Positions 40,534 to 48,745 of a DNA stretch of 64,000 nucleotides are shown one piece after another (position 1 is the stretch's first letter; the number at the start of each line of letters is the position of its first letter). Origin of the DNA: CAWDMC01 sp963803295. GTDB lineage: Bacteria > Acidobacteriota > Terriglobia > UBA7540. Made by a program: the position numbers and the translations under genes. A model generated the notes under the pieces. It did not search any database. It was not told the DNA's origin and was given only the letters and a program-made list of their open reading frames with translations. The stretch covers positions 62,001-126,000 of the forward strand of contig CAWDMC010000003.1 of assembly GCA_963803295.1 (NCBI GenBank). The letters are read 5' to 3'.

Positions 40534-41988
40534 TTACGACGGCCAGTGAGGAACCGGCCTGCTCAGCTTGCCCCCGTCCTGGGTCACTGGTGACCTCGTC
40601 GTGCAGCCGTATTCGTTGTCAGAGGGCAATCCGCCAAAATCTGCCAGGATTGATTCCAGCACAGGCAGCATCGAGCCCACCTGCTTGGCTCGGATGAGGG
40701 AGTTCCAGAGGAATTCGAATTTCTTCCAGCCGGCCGCATAGGCGAAATGCCGCAGGCGTGCCGGCCATCTTTCCTTCGACCAGGCGCCTTTCAGAATCGA
40801 ACCCCAGCTATAGAAGGTTTTGTAGGCCCGCCGGTATCCTGCTTCCAGAGCCGCTGGATTGAGCTTGGCAGGTGCAAAAACGCAGTGGCGGGTATCGTAA
40901 AGGTCCCAGTGCCTGTGAAGAATTCGCCGCTGCCCCTGCATTCGATTGTGCAGAATGGTGCCGGGATAAGGCGTCAGGATATGGAAGGTGGCGGTTTCGA
41001 CACCTTGTTCGAGGGCCCAGTTTACGGTGCGGTCGAAGACTGTGTCATCGTCCTGCTCCATGCCAAATACGAAGCTGCCGTTCACCATGACGCCAAGATC
41101 GTGGAGACGGCGGATGGCGGCACCGTAATCGCGGCGAAGGTTTTGAAATTTGCGTTGCTCCTTCAGATTGACGACGTCCGTCGTTTCAAAGCCGACAAAG
41201 AGGCTGCGCAACCCGCAGGCGACGGCCTTCTCCAGGAGGCCGGGGATCGAAATGGAATTCACGGTAGCGGCCGCCTGCCATAGGCGACCCATTCCGCGCA
41301 TACCGTCGAAAAGCGCCACTGCAAACCTGGGCTCACCAAACAGATGGTCGTCCAGAAAGTATAGGTGGCGGCCTGGAAGCCGGTTGATCTCGGCCAAAGC
41401 GCGATCCACAGTCTGGGTGTAGAAGGATCTGCCGCCCTTGAAGAAGGCCTCTTTGTAGCAAAAATCGCAGACGTGTGGGCAGCCGCGGGACACCACAATT
41501 GAGTTCGGTACCAGGTACAAATGGCGTTTGATCAAGTCACGGCGTACGGGCGGGAGAGCGTCCAGCGTGCGTATTTTCGAAACGTAGCGCTTCGCCGGCA
41601 TTCCGGCTCGGAAGTCGCGAAGAAATTTAGGCCAAGTGTCCTCACCAGGGCCAAGGAAGATGGCGTCGGCATGTTCTGCCGCTTCGTCGGGAAGAGAAGT
41701 CACATGTAAGCCGCCCAACGCGACGAAACAGCCCCGGCGGCGATAGTGGTCTGCAATCTCATAGGACCGATAAGCCGAGGTGATGTAAACCTGGATGACC
41801 ACGAGGTCGGGCGAGTCGTCCAGGTCGAGTTTCTCCACGTGCTCGTCAGTAAGCGTGAGTCGATCATCGCCGTCGAAGTATGCTGCCAGCGTAGCCAGGC
41901 CCAGCGGCGGGAAAAGCGAGTACTTTATGGGACGAAAGAAAGGGCTAGTGGCTTCGGTTAAGGCAGGAAGAATCAATCGGACTCTCAT
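40534..41988 (-). CDS. B12-binding radical SAM enzyme (class B / HpnP-BchE-like)
   Basis: The 484-residue protein begins with a B12-binding-like Rossmann domain (about 1-140; FPPLGLATLAAYF, VALGGLHVTSLPDEA, FLGPGEDTWPKFL). The radical SAM motif follows in VVSRGCPHVCDFCYKE (about residue 168), a CxxxCxxC that binds the 4Fe-4S cluster. The C-terminal part (HILTPYPGTILHNRM, HCVFAPAKLNPAALEAGY) resembles the region found in the hopanoid methylase HpnP and in BchE. Many of these act on lipids or tetrapyrroles, often as methyltransferases. It ends two bases from the convergent UppS-like gene and shares its operator. A polyprenyl- or hopanoid-type substrate is inference. Confidence 0.83.
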   Translation of the reverse strand: MRVRLILPALTEATSPFFRPIKYSLFPPLGLATLAAYFDGDDRLTLTDEHVEKLDLDDSPDLVVIQVYITSAYRSYEIADHYRRRGCFVALGGLHVTSLPDEAAEHADAIFLGPGEDTWPKFLRDFRAGMPAKRYVSKIRTLDALPPVRRDLIKRHLYLVPNSIVVSRGCPHVCDFCYKEAFFKGGRSFYTQTVDRALAEINRLPGRHLYFLDDHLFGEPRFAVALFDGMRGMGRLWQAAATVNSISIPGLLEKAVACGLRSLFVGFETTDVVNLKEQRKFQNLRRDYGAAIRRLHDLGVMVNGSFVFGMEQDDDTVFDRTVNWALEQGVETATFHILTPYPGTILHNRMQGQRRILHRHWDLYDTRHCVFAPAKLNPAALEAGYRRAYKTFYSWGSILKGAWSKERWPARLRHFAYAAGWKKFEFLWNSLIRAKQVGSMLPVLESILADFGGLPSDNEYGCTTRSPVTQDGGKLSRPVPHWPS

Positions 41989-41994
41989 GTCTCC

Positions 41995-42031
41995 ATTATG
42001 CTACGGACTACTTTGCAGTATCAAGTACTTT
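41995..42031 (-). promoter_or_regulatory. Operator and promoter of the radical SAM gene
   Basis: Minus strand: AAAGTACTTGA (42031-42021) includes the palindrome AAGTACTT (42030-42023) and overlaps TTGATA (42024-42019). An 18-nt spacer precedes CATAAT (42000-41995). The -10 box ends six bases before ATG 41988. A second AAAGTA lies inside the spacer. The layout copies that at 38614-38664. Confidence 0.68.
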
Positions 42032-42164
42032 ATGACTGATTGGAGAAGGCAGAGATTGAATCCCTCCCGTGGCGTGTCCAATAAGTAAGAGCGTCATCTG
42101 CTTGAAACGATTTTGGTCGCGGCCGCACTAAACTGCAGATAGCGTACTAAGACGGGAGGAGCAG

Positions 42165-43166
42165 ATGGCGGACAACTTGATCCTAAATGGAACCACCTCG
42201 CTTGAGCTGAGCGCAAAGGGTTCTGGCTCTGACGTGAGAAGCTGGGCAGCCGGAAAGGTCGGGAACACGGGGGCACAGCTCTTCCTCAACAACATCGCTG
42301 AGCCCGGCAATGTGGACACTATCATCAACCTCCACCGCGGCAACGTCGGGATCGGTACCAACTCGCCCAGCACCAAACTGACTGTGGAGACGGCCCAACC
42401 CGGGCCGCTCGTGCTGGTGCGCAACCTTTCGGGTGGCGACGGCATCCGCAGTGAGAGCACAGGCAACGGTCACGGCCTCTCCGGCGCGTCGTTCACCCAC
42501 ACCGGCACCGAAGGGGCCAGTGAGACGGGCGCCGGCGTTCATGGCCTGAGCAACCGCGGGCCCGGCGTGAAGGGCGAGACCCAAAGCGGACCCGCGGTGC
42601 GCGCCGAGACCATCCAAGGCAATCTATTTGAGGGTTCCCAAATTGGCAACCTCCGCTTCGTCGTGTTGCCTAATGGCGCCGTGCTGGCTGACGGGGGTTT
42701 CTCCGGACCCGCAGACTTCGCAGAAATGCTTCCTGCGGCAGGCTCGGCAAAGGACTTTGAAACTGGCGACGTCCTGGTCATCGATTCTGAAGGGAAGCTA
42801 AAGCGCTCCACCACGCCGAAGGCCCCGAACCTGGCGGGCGTCTATTCCACCAAGCCAGGTTTTGTTGGGGACCGCCGCCTGGCCGAAAGGGGCCTCCAGA
42901 AAACGGTCGATGGGGGCAATGACACGGAGATTTGGTTGCCGGTGGCCCTTCTAGGCGTAGTGCCTGTGAATGCCGTTGCTGACAAGCACCCCATCCGGCC
43001 TGGCGACATGTTGACGACATCGGCCACTCCAGGTCATGCCATGCGAGCCACTCCCGTTAACCTCGCCGGCGCCGATGTTTACCCCACGGGCACCATCATC
43101 GGTAAAGCCCTCGAGCCGCTCGCGGCCGGCACGGGCAAAATCAAAGCGCTCGTTCTGATGCGATAG
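42165..43166 (+). CDS. Fibre-like surface protein with possible C-terminal self-cleaving chaperone domain
   Basis: The 333-residue protein has no signal peptide. The N-terminal third includes GNVGIGTNSPSTKLTVE (about 59-75), a motif common in tail-fibre and tail-spike-like proteins. A Gly/Thr-rich region with repeated GLSGAS, GVHGLS and GVKGET units (about 105-150) suggests a beta-helix or fibre. The C-terminal part (about 180-333; FAEMLPAA, GDVLVIDSEGKL, LLGVVPVNAVADKHPIRPGDML) resembles the intramolecular chaperone/peptidase G2 class that trims itself after trimerisation. A strong ribosome site (GGGAGGAG) precedes the ATG. No other phage or secretion genes are near, so its carrier is unknown. 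Confidence 0.65.
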   Translation: MADNLILNGTTSLELSAKGSGSDVRSWAAGKVGNTGAQLFLNNIAEPGNVDTIINLHRGNVGIGTNSPSTKLTVETAQPGPLVLVRNLSGGDGIRSESTGNGHGLSGASFTHTGTEGASETGAGVHGLSNRGPGVKGETQSGPAVRAETIQGNLFEGSQIGNLRFVVLPNGAVLADGGFSGPADFAEMLPAAGSAKDFETGDVLVIDSEGKLKRSTTPKAPNLAGVYSTKPGFVGDRRLAERGLQKTVDGGNDTEIWLPVALLGVVPVNAVADKHPIRPGDMLTTSATPGHAMRATPVNLAGADVYPTGTIIGKALEPLAAGTGKIKALVLMR

Positions 43167-43318
43167 AAAGCCACCGGAAAGCGCTCGGAACTCGAAAGCA
43201 ACTCCGATCTATTTCCGGCATGGATCAGAATCTGCGGCTTTGGCCAGCTGCGGACCAGCGCGTGGCCGGAAACCAGCCGCCTCCGCTCTTGGTGGGATCA
43301 TTCACGATTGCTCCGCAC

Positions 43319-46144
43319 TCACCGCACCTCCGCAAGCACCGCGTCTTCGTCGATGGCGACGCGGGCCGGCTCCGAGGTGGCGGTAAAGCGAAAGGTGGCG
43401 CCGCCGTTGCTCACCGCCACCGTGCCGAGGTTCAGCTTCCGGTCCTTGCCAGTTACGGCGACAACGGGCACCAGCATTTCGAAGCCGTCTGGAACACCGC
43501 TCTGCTCGATCCGGCCCTGTACCACCGTTCTGCCGGCGGCATCGCGCCGAACCTTAGATTCCAGCTTGTAACTGGGAATGCCTGTGCCATAGACCCAATC
43601 GTCGAAAAACCATTCGATCCGCCGGTTGTGGTCGAGATCCGCAGAGGCGGGAAGGTACTTGCTGGCCACGCGGATAAAGTCCTCCGTGGAAGGGTAACGA
43701 TGGCGGTAAGTGGCGATGAACTCGCGCAGCATTTTGAAGAAGGGTTCATCGGCTCGGGCCGTTCCCCCGGTGATGGCCATTGTCCCCGTTCGTGGGTGGC
43801 TGGCGTCGATCACTTGCCGCAGCATGTGCAGCGCCCAGCAAGCCTTCTTGTACACAATTTCGTTGTACCCATCGGGGTTCTCGGAATTTGAGAGCCGCAC
43901 GCCCAACCAGATCGGACCACCCGAGTCCACGGTGCGGCCCTCGCGGGTTCTGGCCAGCAGATCGTGCTTGTAACCCTGCATGATCTGGTGGAAGTGCCGC
44001 TCACCGTCTTTCTCTCGCGCGATCTCGAGCGCACTCGCATAAGTGGCAAAGCCCTCCGCAAGCCACTGGTCGTGGTAGGTTCTCCAACCAACTTCGTTGC
44101 CCCACCACTGATGGGCGATTTCATGAGGAATGACCGTGCGCTGGGTGAGTTCAGCCAATGTGGTTTCCAAGCCCATCTGGGCGCGGGTTGAAGGCGGCAG
44201 AAAAGAGACCGTCGGCAAGAAGACGAGTTCCGGCCACCCCTGGCCAAAGTTGCCGGGTATTTGAGAGATGGCCAGCTGCGGGTAAGGATAAGGTCCAAAA
44301 AGCGTCTCGAAGTACTCCACTGACTGAGCCGCCGAATCAAGCACCGTCGATAGCAAAGCGCTTGGTGTGAGCGGAGGAGCAGGGCTTGGCATCATCGCTG
44401 CCCCGTATTCGGCCAGTAGCCTCCCTTCGGGGCCGCGCTGAGGTGTAGCGATGCCGGGCATCGCTGGCATGCGGCTGTTGAGCTTTTGAAGTGCGGCCTC
44501 CGCTTCGCGGGTGGCGTAGACTTCCAGGGCAACCCTATTTCCGGCGCCTGCCCGTCTCGATCCCACATCATACGGCCCTAGATTGAAGCCCGCCACCGGC
44601 AGTGTGCTTTCTGATACCCAGCGACTTACCTTCTCGCCGTTCGCCTCCTTCACCCCATCGAGTCGCCGTCCAGTCGCCACCAACGTCAGGCGTGCAGGAT
44701 AATGGAAGGTGAGATCGTAACTGGCGGGCTGCTGGGAAGTGCAGTTCGGATACCAGTCGCCGTGCGCTCCCACGTAGAGCACGCCGTTGCCTGCATCATC
44801 AATCACCTTTCCATGGTAGGCAAATTTCAGCCGGAACCGCTCCCCGGCCGGATGGGGCTTGGGGAGCACTACGGTTATCCAATCGTTCTCGCGTTCCCGA
44901 TTCGCTTCAGCGGTCACGCGGGAGGGTCCGGCTGGATCCGGACCACGCGAGGTGGTGGAAGTGAATTCAGTGCGGGCTGAAGGGATCTCCTCGCCGCCGA
45001 CAGAGGGATCATCTTGATCGTCCACCCCGGTATCGCCCGGCGATGGCTCCGATTCTGGTTGTGCCGGAGCCGAGGAGGCTGGGGAACTGGCGCCTGGAAT
45101 GGTGATCTCAGGCTTCTCCTGTCCGGCCGGGTATTGGAAGGTTACGACGGGATGCTCCCCAGCGCTCGACAACTCCGTGGATCGGGTGACGCTGAGCCCA
45201 TGAGCAAGCTGGAAGACAATGACTCGATCGTCGCCGTTCAGCGACTCCACCTCCAGTTCGGCTTCGGCCTCAAGCGCATTGTCATCGTGAATATGGGTGT
45301 TCACGCTATAGGATGCGACGCGGTGCGATCCCTCGATCAACGAGGTCTGGCGCTGGGCGGAATTGCGGCTCGGAAAAGAGCACCAGTGATTGACAAGAGT
45401 GATGCCCCTCCGGGTCTCGAAGCCTTTGATGCCGACGGCCTCACTCATTCGTTCGTCGTCCGTCACCTGGAATGTGCCTAGGGTTTTTCCCCCGATCGCG
45501 GCAGTGAAGAAGGGCCGATCTCGACCTCCTGCCAGGTCCTGCAAGATTCGCATTGCGTTACCCAAATTCAGCCGGAGCACAAGCGGATCCCAACGCTGCT
45601 TGAGGCCGTTGGGCTGGTCGGGATCGTCGGCCTCCGGCTTGCGTGCTGAGGCCATCAAGTCGCGCGGAGTAGAATCCGTGAAGCGGAGGTAAGCCGACCC
45701 AAAATGCTCCTCCAGAACCGGCGATCCGGTGAATAAAGAGAGGCTCTGCTTCTCGACCGGATTTGGCGGGACCAGCAACACCTCGCCGTCACCGGCGAAG
45801 ATGGCTCCAGTGACGATGCCCTCCACGGGTTTCAGAAAAGCCAGAAACCCCCGGTTGAAATAGAGACGAATCCGGTCTCGGTTGAGGGTGGCATCCCGAA
45901 GAACATAGATTTGCTCGGGGTCTACAACATCGTTCACTAGAGCATCGAGCAGTTGCCGCGGTGTCGATTCGCCTGCAGCCTCACTCGCCGGGCCCGTTCC
46001 GATGTTCGCGCGGACGCCGCAAGTTTCCGAGACGGCGCGCAACGCGGGGGGAAGTGCTCTCGATATCGGGGACGCTATCGCGAGGGCCAATGTCACCAGA
46101 GGAGGAATCGCGAAACGCCGTATCCGGAGTGACCTGATTTTCAT
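43319..46144 (-). CDS. Exported M1-type zinc metallopeptidase
   Basis: ATG 46144 (MKIRSLRIRRF) gives about 941 residues with a twin-Arg-like, hydrophobic signal; a start at 46186 with GAAAG upstream is also possible. The zinc site HEIAHQWWGNE with the third ligand Glu 18 residues on (WLAEGFATYAS) is complete, around residues 690-720. The GAMEN exopeptidase motif of typical M1 aminopeptidases is not seen; instead QIPGNFGQGWPE occupies that place, so aminopeptidase activity is uncertain. A Ser/Pro/Asp-rich linker (about 365-430) separates an N-terminal beta region from the catalytic part. It is divergent from the aldo/keto reductase gene. Confidence 0.85.
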   Translation of the reverse strand: MKIRSLRIRRFAIPPLVTLALAIASPISRALPPALRAVSETCGVRANIGTGPASEAAGESTPRQLLDALVNDVVDPEQIYVLRDATLNRDRIRLYFNRGFLAFLKPVEGIVTGAIFAGDGEVLLVPPNPVEKQSLSLFTGSPVLEEHFGSAYLRFTDSTPRDLMASARKPEADDPDQPNGLKQRWDPLVLRLNLGNAMRILQDLAGGRDRPFFTAAIGGKTLGTFQVTDDERMSEAVGIKGFETRRGITLVNHWCSFPSRNSAQRQTSLIEGSHRVASYSVNTHIHDDNALEAEAELEVESLNGDDRVIVFQLAHGLSVTRSTELSSAGEHPVVTFQYPAGQEKPEITIPGASSPASSAPAQPESEPSPGDTGVDDQDDPSVGGEEIPSARTEFTSTTSRGPDPAGPSRVTAEANRERENDWITVVLPKPHPAGERFRLKFAYHGKVIDDAGNGVLYVGAHGDWYPNCTSQQPASYDLTFHYPARLTLVATGRRLDGVKEANGEKVSRWVSESTLPVAGFNLGPYDVGSRRAGAGNRVALEVYATREAEAALQKLNSRMPAMPGIATPQRGPEGRLLAEYGAAMMPSPAPPLTPSALLSTVLDSAAQSVEYFETLFGPYPYPQLAISQIPGNFGQGWPELVFLPTVSFLPPSTRAQMGLETTLAELTQRTVIPHEIAHQWWGNEVGWRTYHDQWLAEGFATYASALEIAREKDGERHFHQIMQGYKHDLLARTREGRTVDSGGPIWLGVRLSNSENPDGYNEIVYKKACWALHMLRQVIDASHPRTGTMAITGGTARADEPFFKMLREFIATYRHRYPSTEDFIRVASKYLPASADLDHNRRIEWFFDDWVYGTGIPSYKLESKVRRDAAGRTVVQGRIEQSGVPDGFEMLVPVVAVTGKDRKLNLGTVAVSNGGATFRFTATSEPARVAIDEDAVLAEVR

Positions 46145-46350
46145 GTCGAAGGACCCGCGGCTCAAGACAGACACTACTGCGATCATTGTCGCACTTTCAA
46201 GAAAGTTCCGCACCAGCAAGGCGACATCACAATCCCCGCCCGGCTCCCGGGATGATGTCGCCCTTGACGGGGAGCTTGAAATGTACCCCATTTGGACCTG
46301 TGGCATACTGAGCCTTAGTGCAGAAAGGACGTACTTGTGAGGAGGACTTC

Positions 46351-47322
46351 ATGAGATACCGCCGCTTTGGCCGTACCGGTTGGCAGGTCAGCGAGATCGG
46401 CTACGGGATGTGGGGGCTTGCCGGTTGGACCGGATCGGATGACGAGGAGACGAGGCGGTCGTTGCAGTCTGCGGTGGACCTGGGCTGCAACTTCTTCGAT
46501 ACCGCCTGGGCTTACGGATCTGGGCACAGCGAAAGGATGTTGGGCGAGTTGCTACGTACGAATCCGGGAAAGCACCTTCTTGCAGCTACGAAGATACCGC
46601 CCAAGAACTTCAAGTGGCCCAGCCGGCCCGAGTATTCGCTTGACGACTGCTTCCCGCCCGATCACATCGAGGAGTATGTCCACAAGAGTTTGAAAAACCT
46701 CGGAACGGAGACGATCGACCTCATCCAATTTCACGTGTGGCAGGATGAGTGGACCGGTGACGACCGCTGGCGGAGGAAACTCGACGATCTACGCCGCCAA
46801 GGCCTGATTCGCGCCGCCGGCATCAGCATTAATCGTTGGGAACCGTGGAACGGCGTGCGAGCCGCACGGGAGGGCCTGGTGGATGCAGTGCAGGTGATCT
46901 ACAACATCTTCGACCAGAATCCTGAGGATGAGCTGTTTCCCGCCTGCCAGGAGAAAGACGTCGCCGTCATCGCCCGGGTGCCCTTTGATGAAGGTACCCT
47001 GACCGGTACTCTGACACTCGACACCAAGTGGCCGCAGGGCGACTGGCGCAACACCTATTTTGTTCCCGACAACCTGAAAGCGAGCGTGGAGCGCGCTGAG
47101 GGGCTCAAGCCGCTGGTTCCGGCGGGTATGACCATGCCGGAGATGGCGCTTCGCTTTATACTCGGCAACCCCGTAGTGAGCACTATTATCCCCGGCATGC
47201 GCAAGAGCCGTCATGTGCAGTCAAACCTTGGGGCGAGCGACGCGGGTTTGCTGCCTGAGGATCTTCAGGCAAAGCTGCGCCATCACCGCTGGGATCGCCG
47301 GCCGACGCGCTGGTCGCAGTAG
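46351..47322 (+). CDS. Aldo/keto reductase
   Basis: Cytoplasmic NADPH-dependent carbonyl reductase family. ATG 46351 has a strong ribosome site (GAGGAGG, about six bases away) and gives 323 residues. The open frame further upstream lacks one. The catalytic set is visible: Asp and Tyr in FFDTAWAYGSGHSE (about 49-62), Lys in AATKIPPKN (about 81), and His in IDLIQFHVWQDEW (about 125). The C-terminal cofactor region (ALRFILGNPVVSTIIPGMRKSRHV) is typical. The substrate cannot be named. It is divergent from the metallopeptidase gene. Confidence 0.9.
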   Translation: MRYRRFGRTGWQVSEIGYGMWGLAGWTGSDDEETRRSLQSAVDLGCNFFDTAWAYGSGHSERMLGELLRTNPGKHLLAATKIPPKNFKWPSRPEYSLDDCFPPDHIEEYVHKSLKNLGTETIDLIQFHVWQDEWTGDDRWRRKLDDLRRQGLIRAAGISINRWEPWNGVRAAREGLVDAVQVIYNIFDQNPEDELFPACQEKDVAVIARVPFDEGTLTGTLTLDTKWPQGDWRNTYFVPDNLKASVERAEGLKPLVPAGMTMPEMALRFILGNPVVSTIIPGMRKSRHVQSNLGASDAGLLPEDLQAKLRHHRWDRRPTRWSQ

Positions 47323-47384
47323 ACCCATCAGATGGTTCGCGGAACGGCAAGCGTGAAGGTGTCCCCTGGCGGTAGTCATTGTTC

Positions 47385-48713
47385 ATGAGCTCGCAACACA
47401 AAGTGGTACTCGCCATCCTACTGGCTTCCCTCGCAGCTATCGGGATCATGCCGCCTGGCCTGGCCCAGAGTGGCTCGCGTTCCAACTCGGCTGCCCAGAA
47501 TGTGGCGAAACCCGAGGCGTCGGAACAGGCTTGGGCGGCGATTCAGTCCAAGGTCATCAGGAACAACGTGATTAACGAGGACTATTTGAGCCGGCTCGAC
47601 GCGGAAATGAGCCGGGATCCCTCCCGGGAACAAGACCTTTTCTCCTCTTCCTACCAGGTGGCGGCGCTTTTTCTCGAACGTCAGGGCGACGGTCCTGCTG
47701 CCATCGAGAGGCTTCGTCACGGGCTGTCCCTTGCTGAAGGCGACCCGGGATTGACGTTGTACCTGGGCTACCTGCTGATCAAAGCGGAGCATCCCTGGGA
47801 CGCGATTGAACTACTCCTGCCCGAGGCTGACCGCTACCCACAAAGTGCCGAGACGCTCACCTTGCTTGGCTGGGCCTATTACGGCATGAACGATCTTGAG
47901 CAGGCGACAAGGGAGTGGAGCCAATCGCTGGCGCTTAAGAGCGATGCGAAGACGCGCGAAGCCATGGAGAAGGCTCAGCGAGAGCTTCGGGTGTCCGGCG
48001 ACTACCAGGAGTTGCGCAGTCCTCATTTCGTGCTGCGCTATGACGATGACCAGCTGCGCAGTCTCGCGAGCGACGTGCTCCAGGCGCTTGAAGACGATTA
48101 TGCCGCCCTGATTCAGGACCTGGGCAGCGCCCCGCCCGACCGCGTTGTGGTTCTCCTTTATCCCGGCGGCGCGTTCCATGACGTCGCACGTCCGCCCGAC
48201 TGGGCCGGAGCAGAGAACGACGGCAAGATCCGCGTGCCGGTCTCGGACGTGGTGGCCGTAACCCCGGCGTTCGCACGCGTTCTTAAGCACGAGCTTACCC
48301 ATTCTTTCGTCTACTCGATCGCCCAGGGACACTGCCCTCATTGGTTCAACGAGGGCTTGGCCCAGCTCGAAGAGGGCCCGCTCGAAGAAGGGCCGCACGG
48401 AAAAGGATTAACGGTTACGAGTACGTCGAAGAATTCAGAGCCTCAAGCGGCGAATAATTTCAGGACGCCGCTTGGGCAACTCGAAGGAACCTTCAGGGGC
48501 TTCACGAGCGAGAACGCCGCCATTGCCTACAGCGAGTCCTTCACCGCGATCCGGTATTTGCGTGAAACTTATGGGATGGCGGAGATTCGTGACATGCTCG
48601 CGCTGATGGCAAAGACCGCTGACTTCACTTCGGTTTTGCAACAGGAATTGCGGATGACTTACGCTGTGTTTGAACGCAACGTGTCGCAATATGCGGCGGC
48701 CAGGTTGAATTAG
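47385..48713 (+). CDS. Exported TPR protein with gluzincin (peptidase MA-like) domain
   Basis: The 442-residue protein starts at ATG 47385 (a TTG lies two codons earlier) with a signal peptide ending near MPPGLAQS. Tetratricopeptide-like helices span about 75-200 (AIERLRHGLSLAEGDPGLTLYLGYLL, ETLTLLGWAYYGMNDLEQA). The C-terminal domain has HELTHSFVYSIAQGHCPHWFNEGLAQ (about 303-328): HExxH plus a downstream Glu, the peptidase MA pattern of zinc proteases. Proteolysis is therefore plausible, but family members with proven activity are few. Confidence 0.8.
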   Translation: MSSQHKVVLAILLASLAAIGIMPPGLAQSGSRSNSAAQNVAKPEASEQAWAAIQSKVIRNNVINEDYLSRLDAEMSRDPSREQDLFSSSYQVAALFLERQGDGPAAIERLRHGLSLAEGDPGLTLYLGYLLIKAEHPWDAIELLLPEADRYPQSAETLTLLGWAYYGMNDLEQATREWSQSLALKSDAKTREAMEKAQRELRVSGDYQELRSPHFVLRYDDDQLRSLASDVLQALEDDYAALIQDLGSAPPDRVVVLLYPGGAFHDVARPPDWAGAENDGKIRVPVSDVVAVTPAFARVLKHELTHSFVYSIAQGHCPHWFNEGLAQLEEGPLEEGPHGKGLTVTSTSKNSEPQAANNFRTPLGQLEGTFRGFTSENAAIAYSESFTAIRYLRETYGMAEIRDMLALMAKTADFTSVLQQELRMTYAVFERNVSQYAAARLN

Positions 48714-48745
48714 GGAAAGAAGACCTACTATCGGTGCGCAGACCG

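Noticed and set aside
43220..43891. 223-residue plus-strand frame over the M1 peptidase C-terminus
   Set aside because: Its start lies in the convergent gap but most of it is antisense to a peptidase domain with all catalytic residues.
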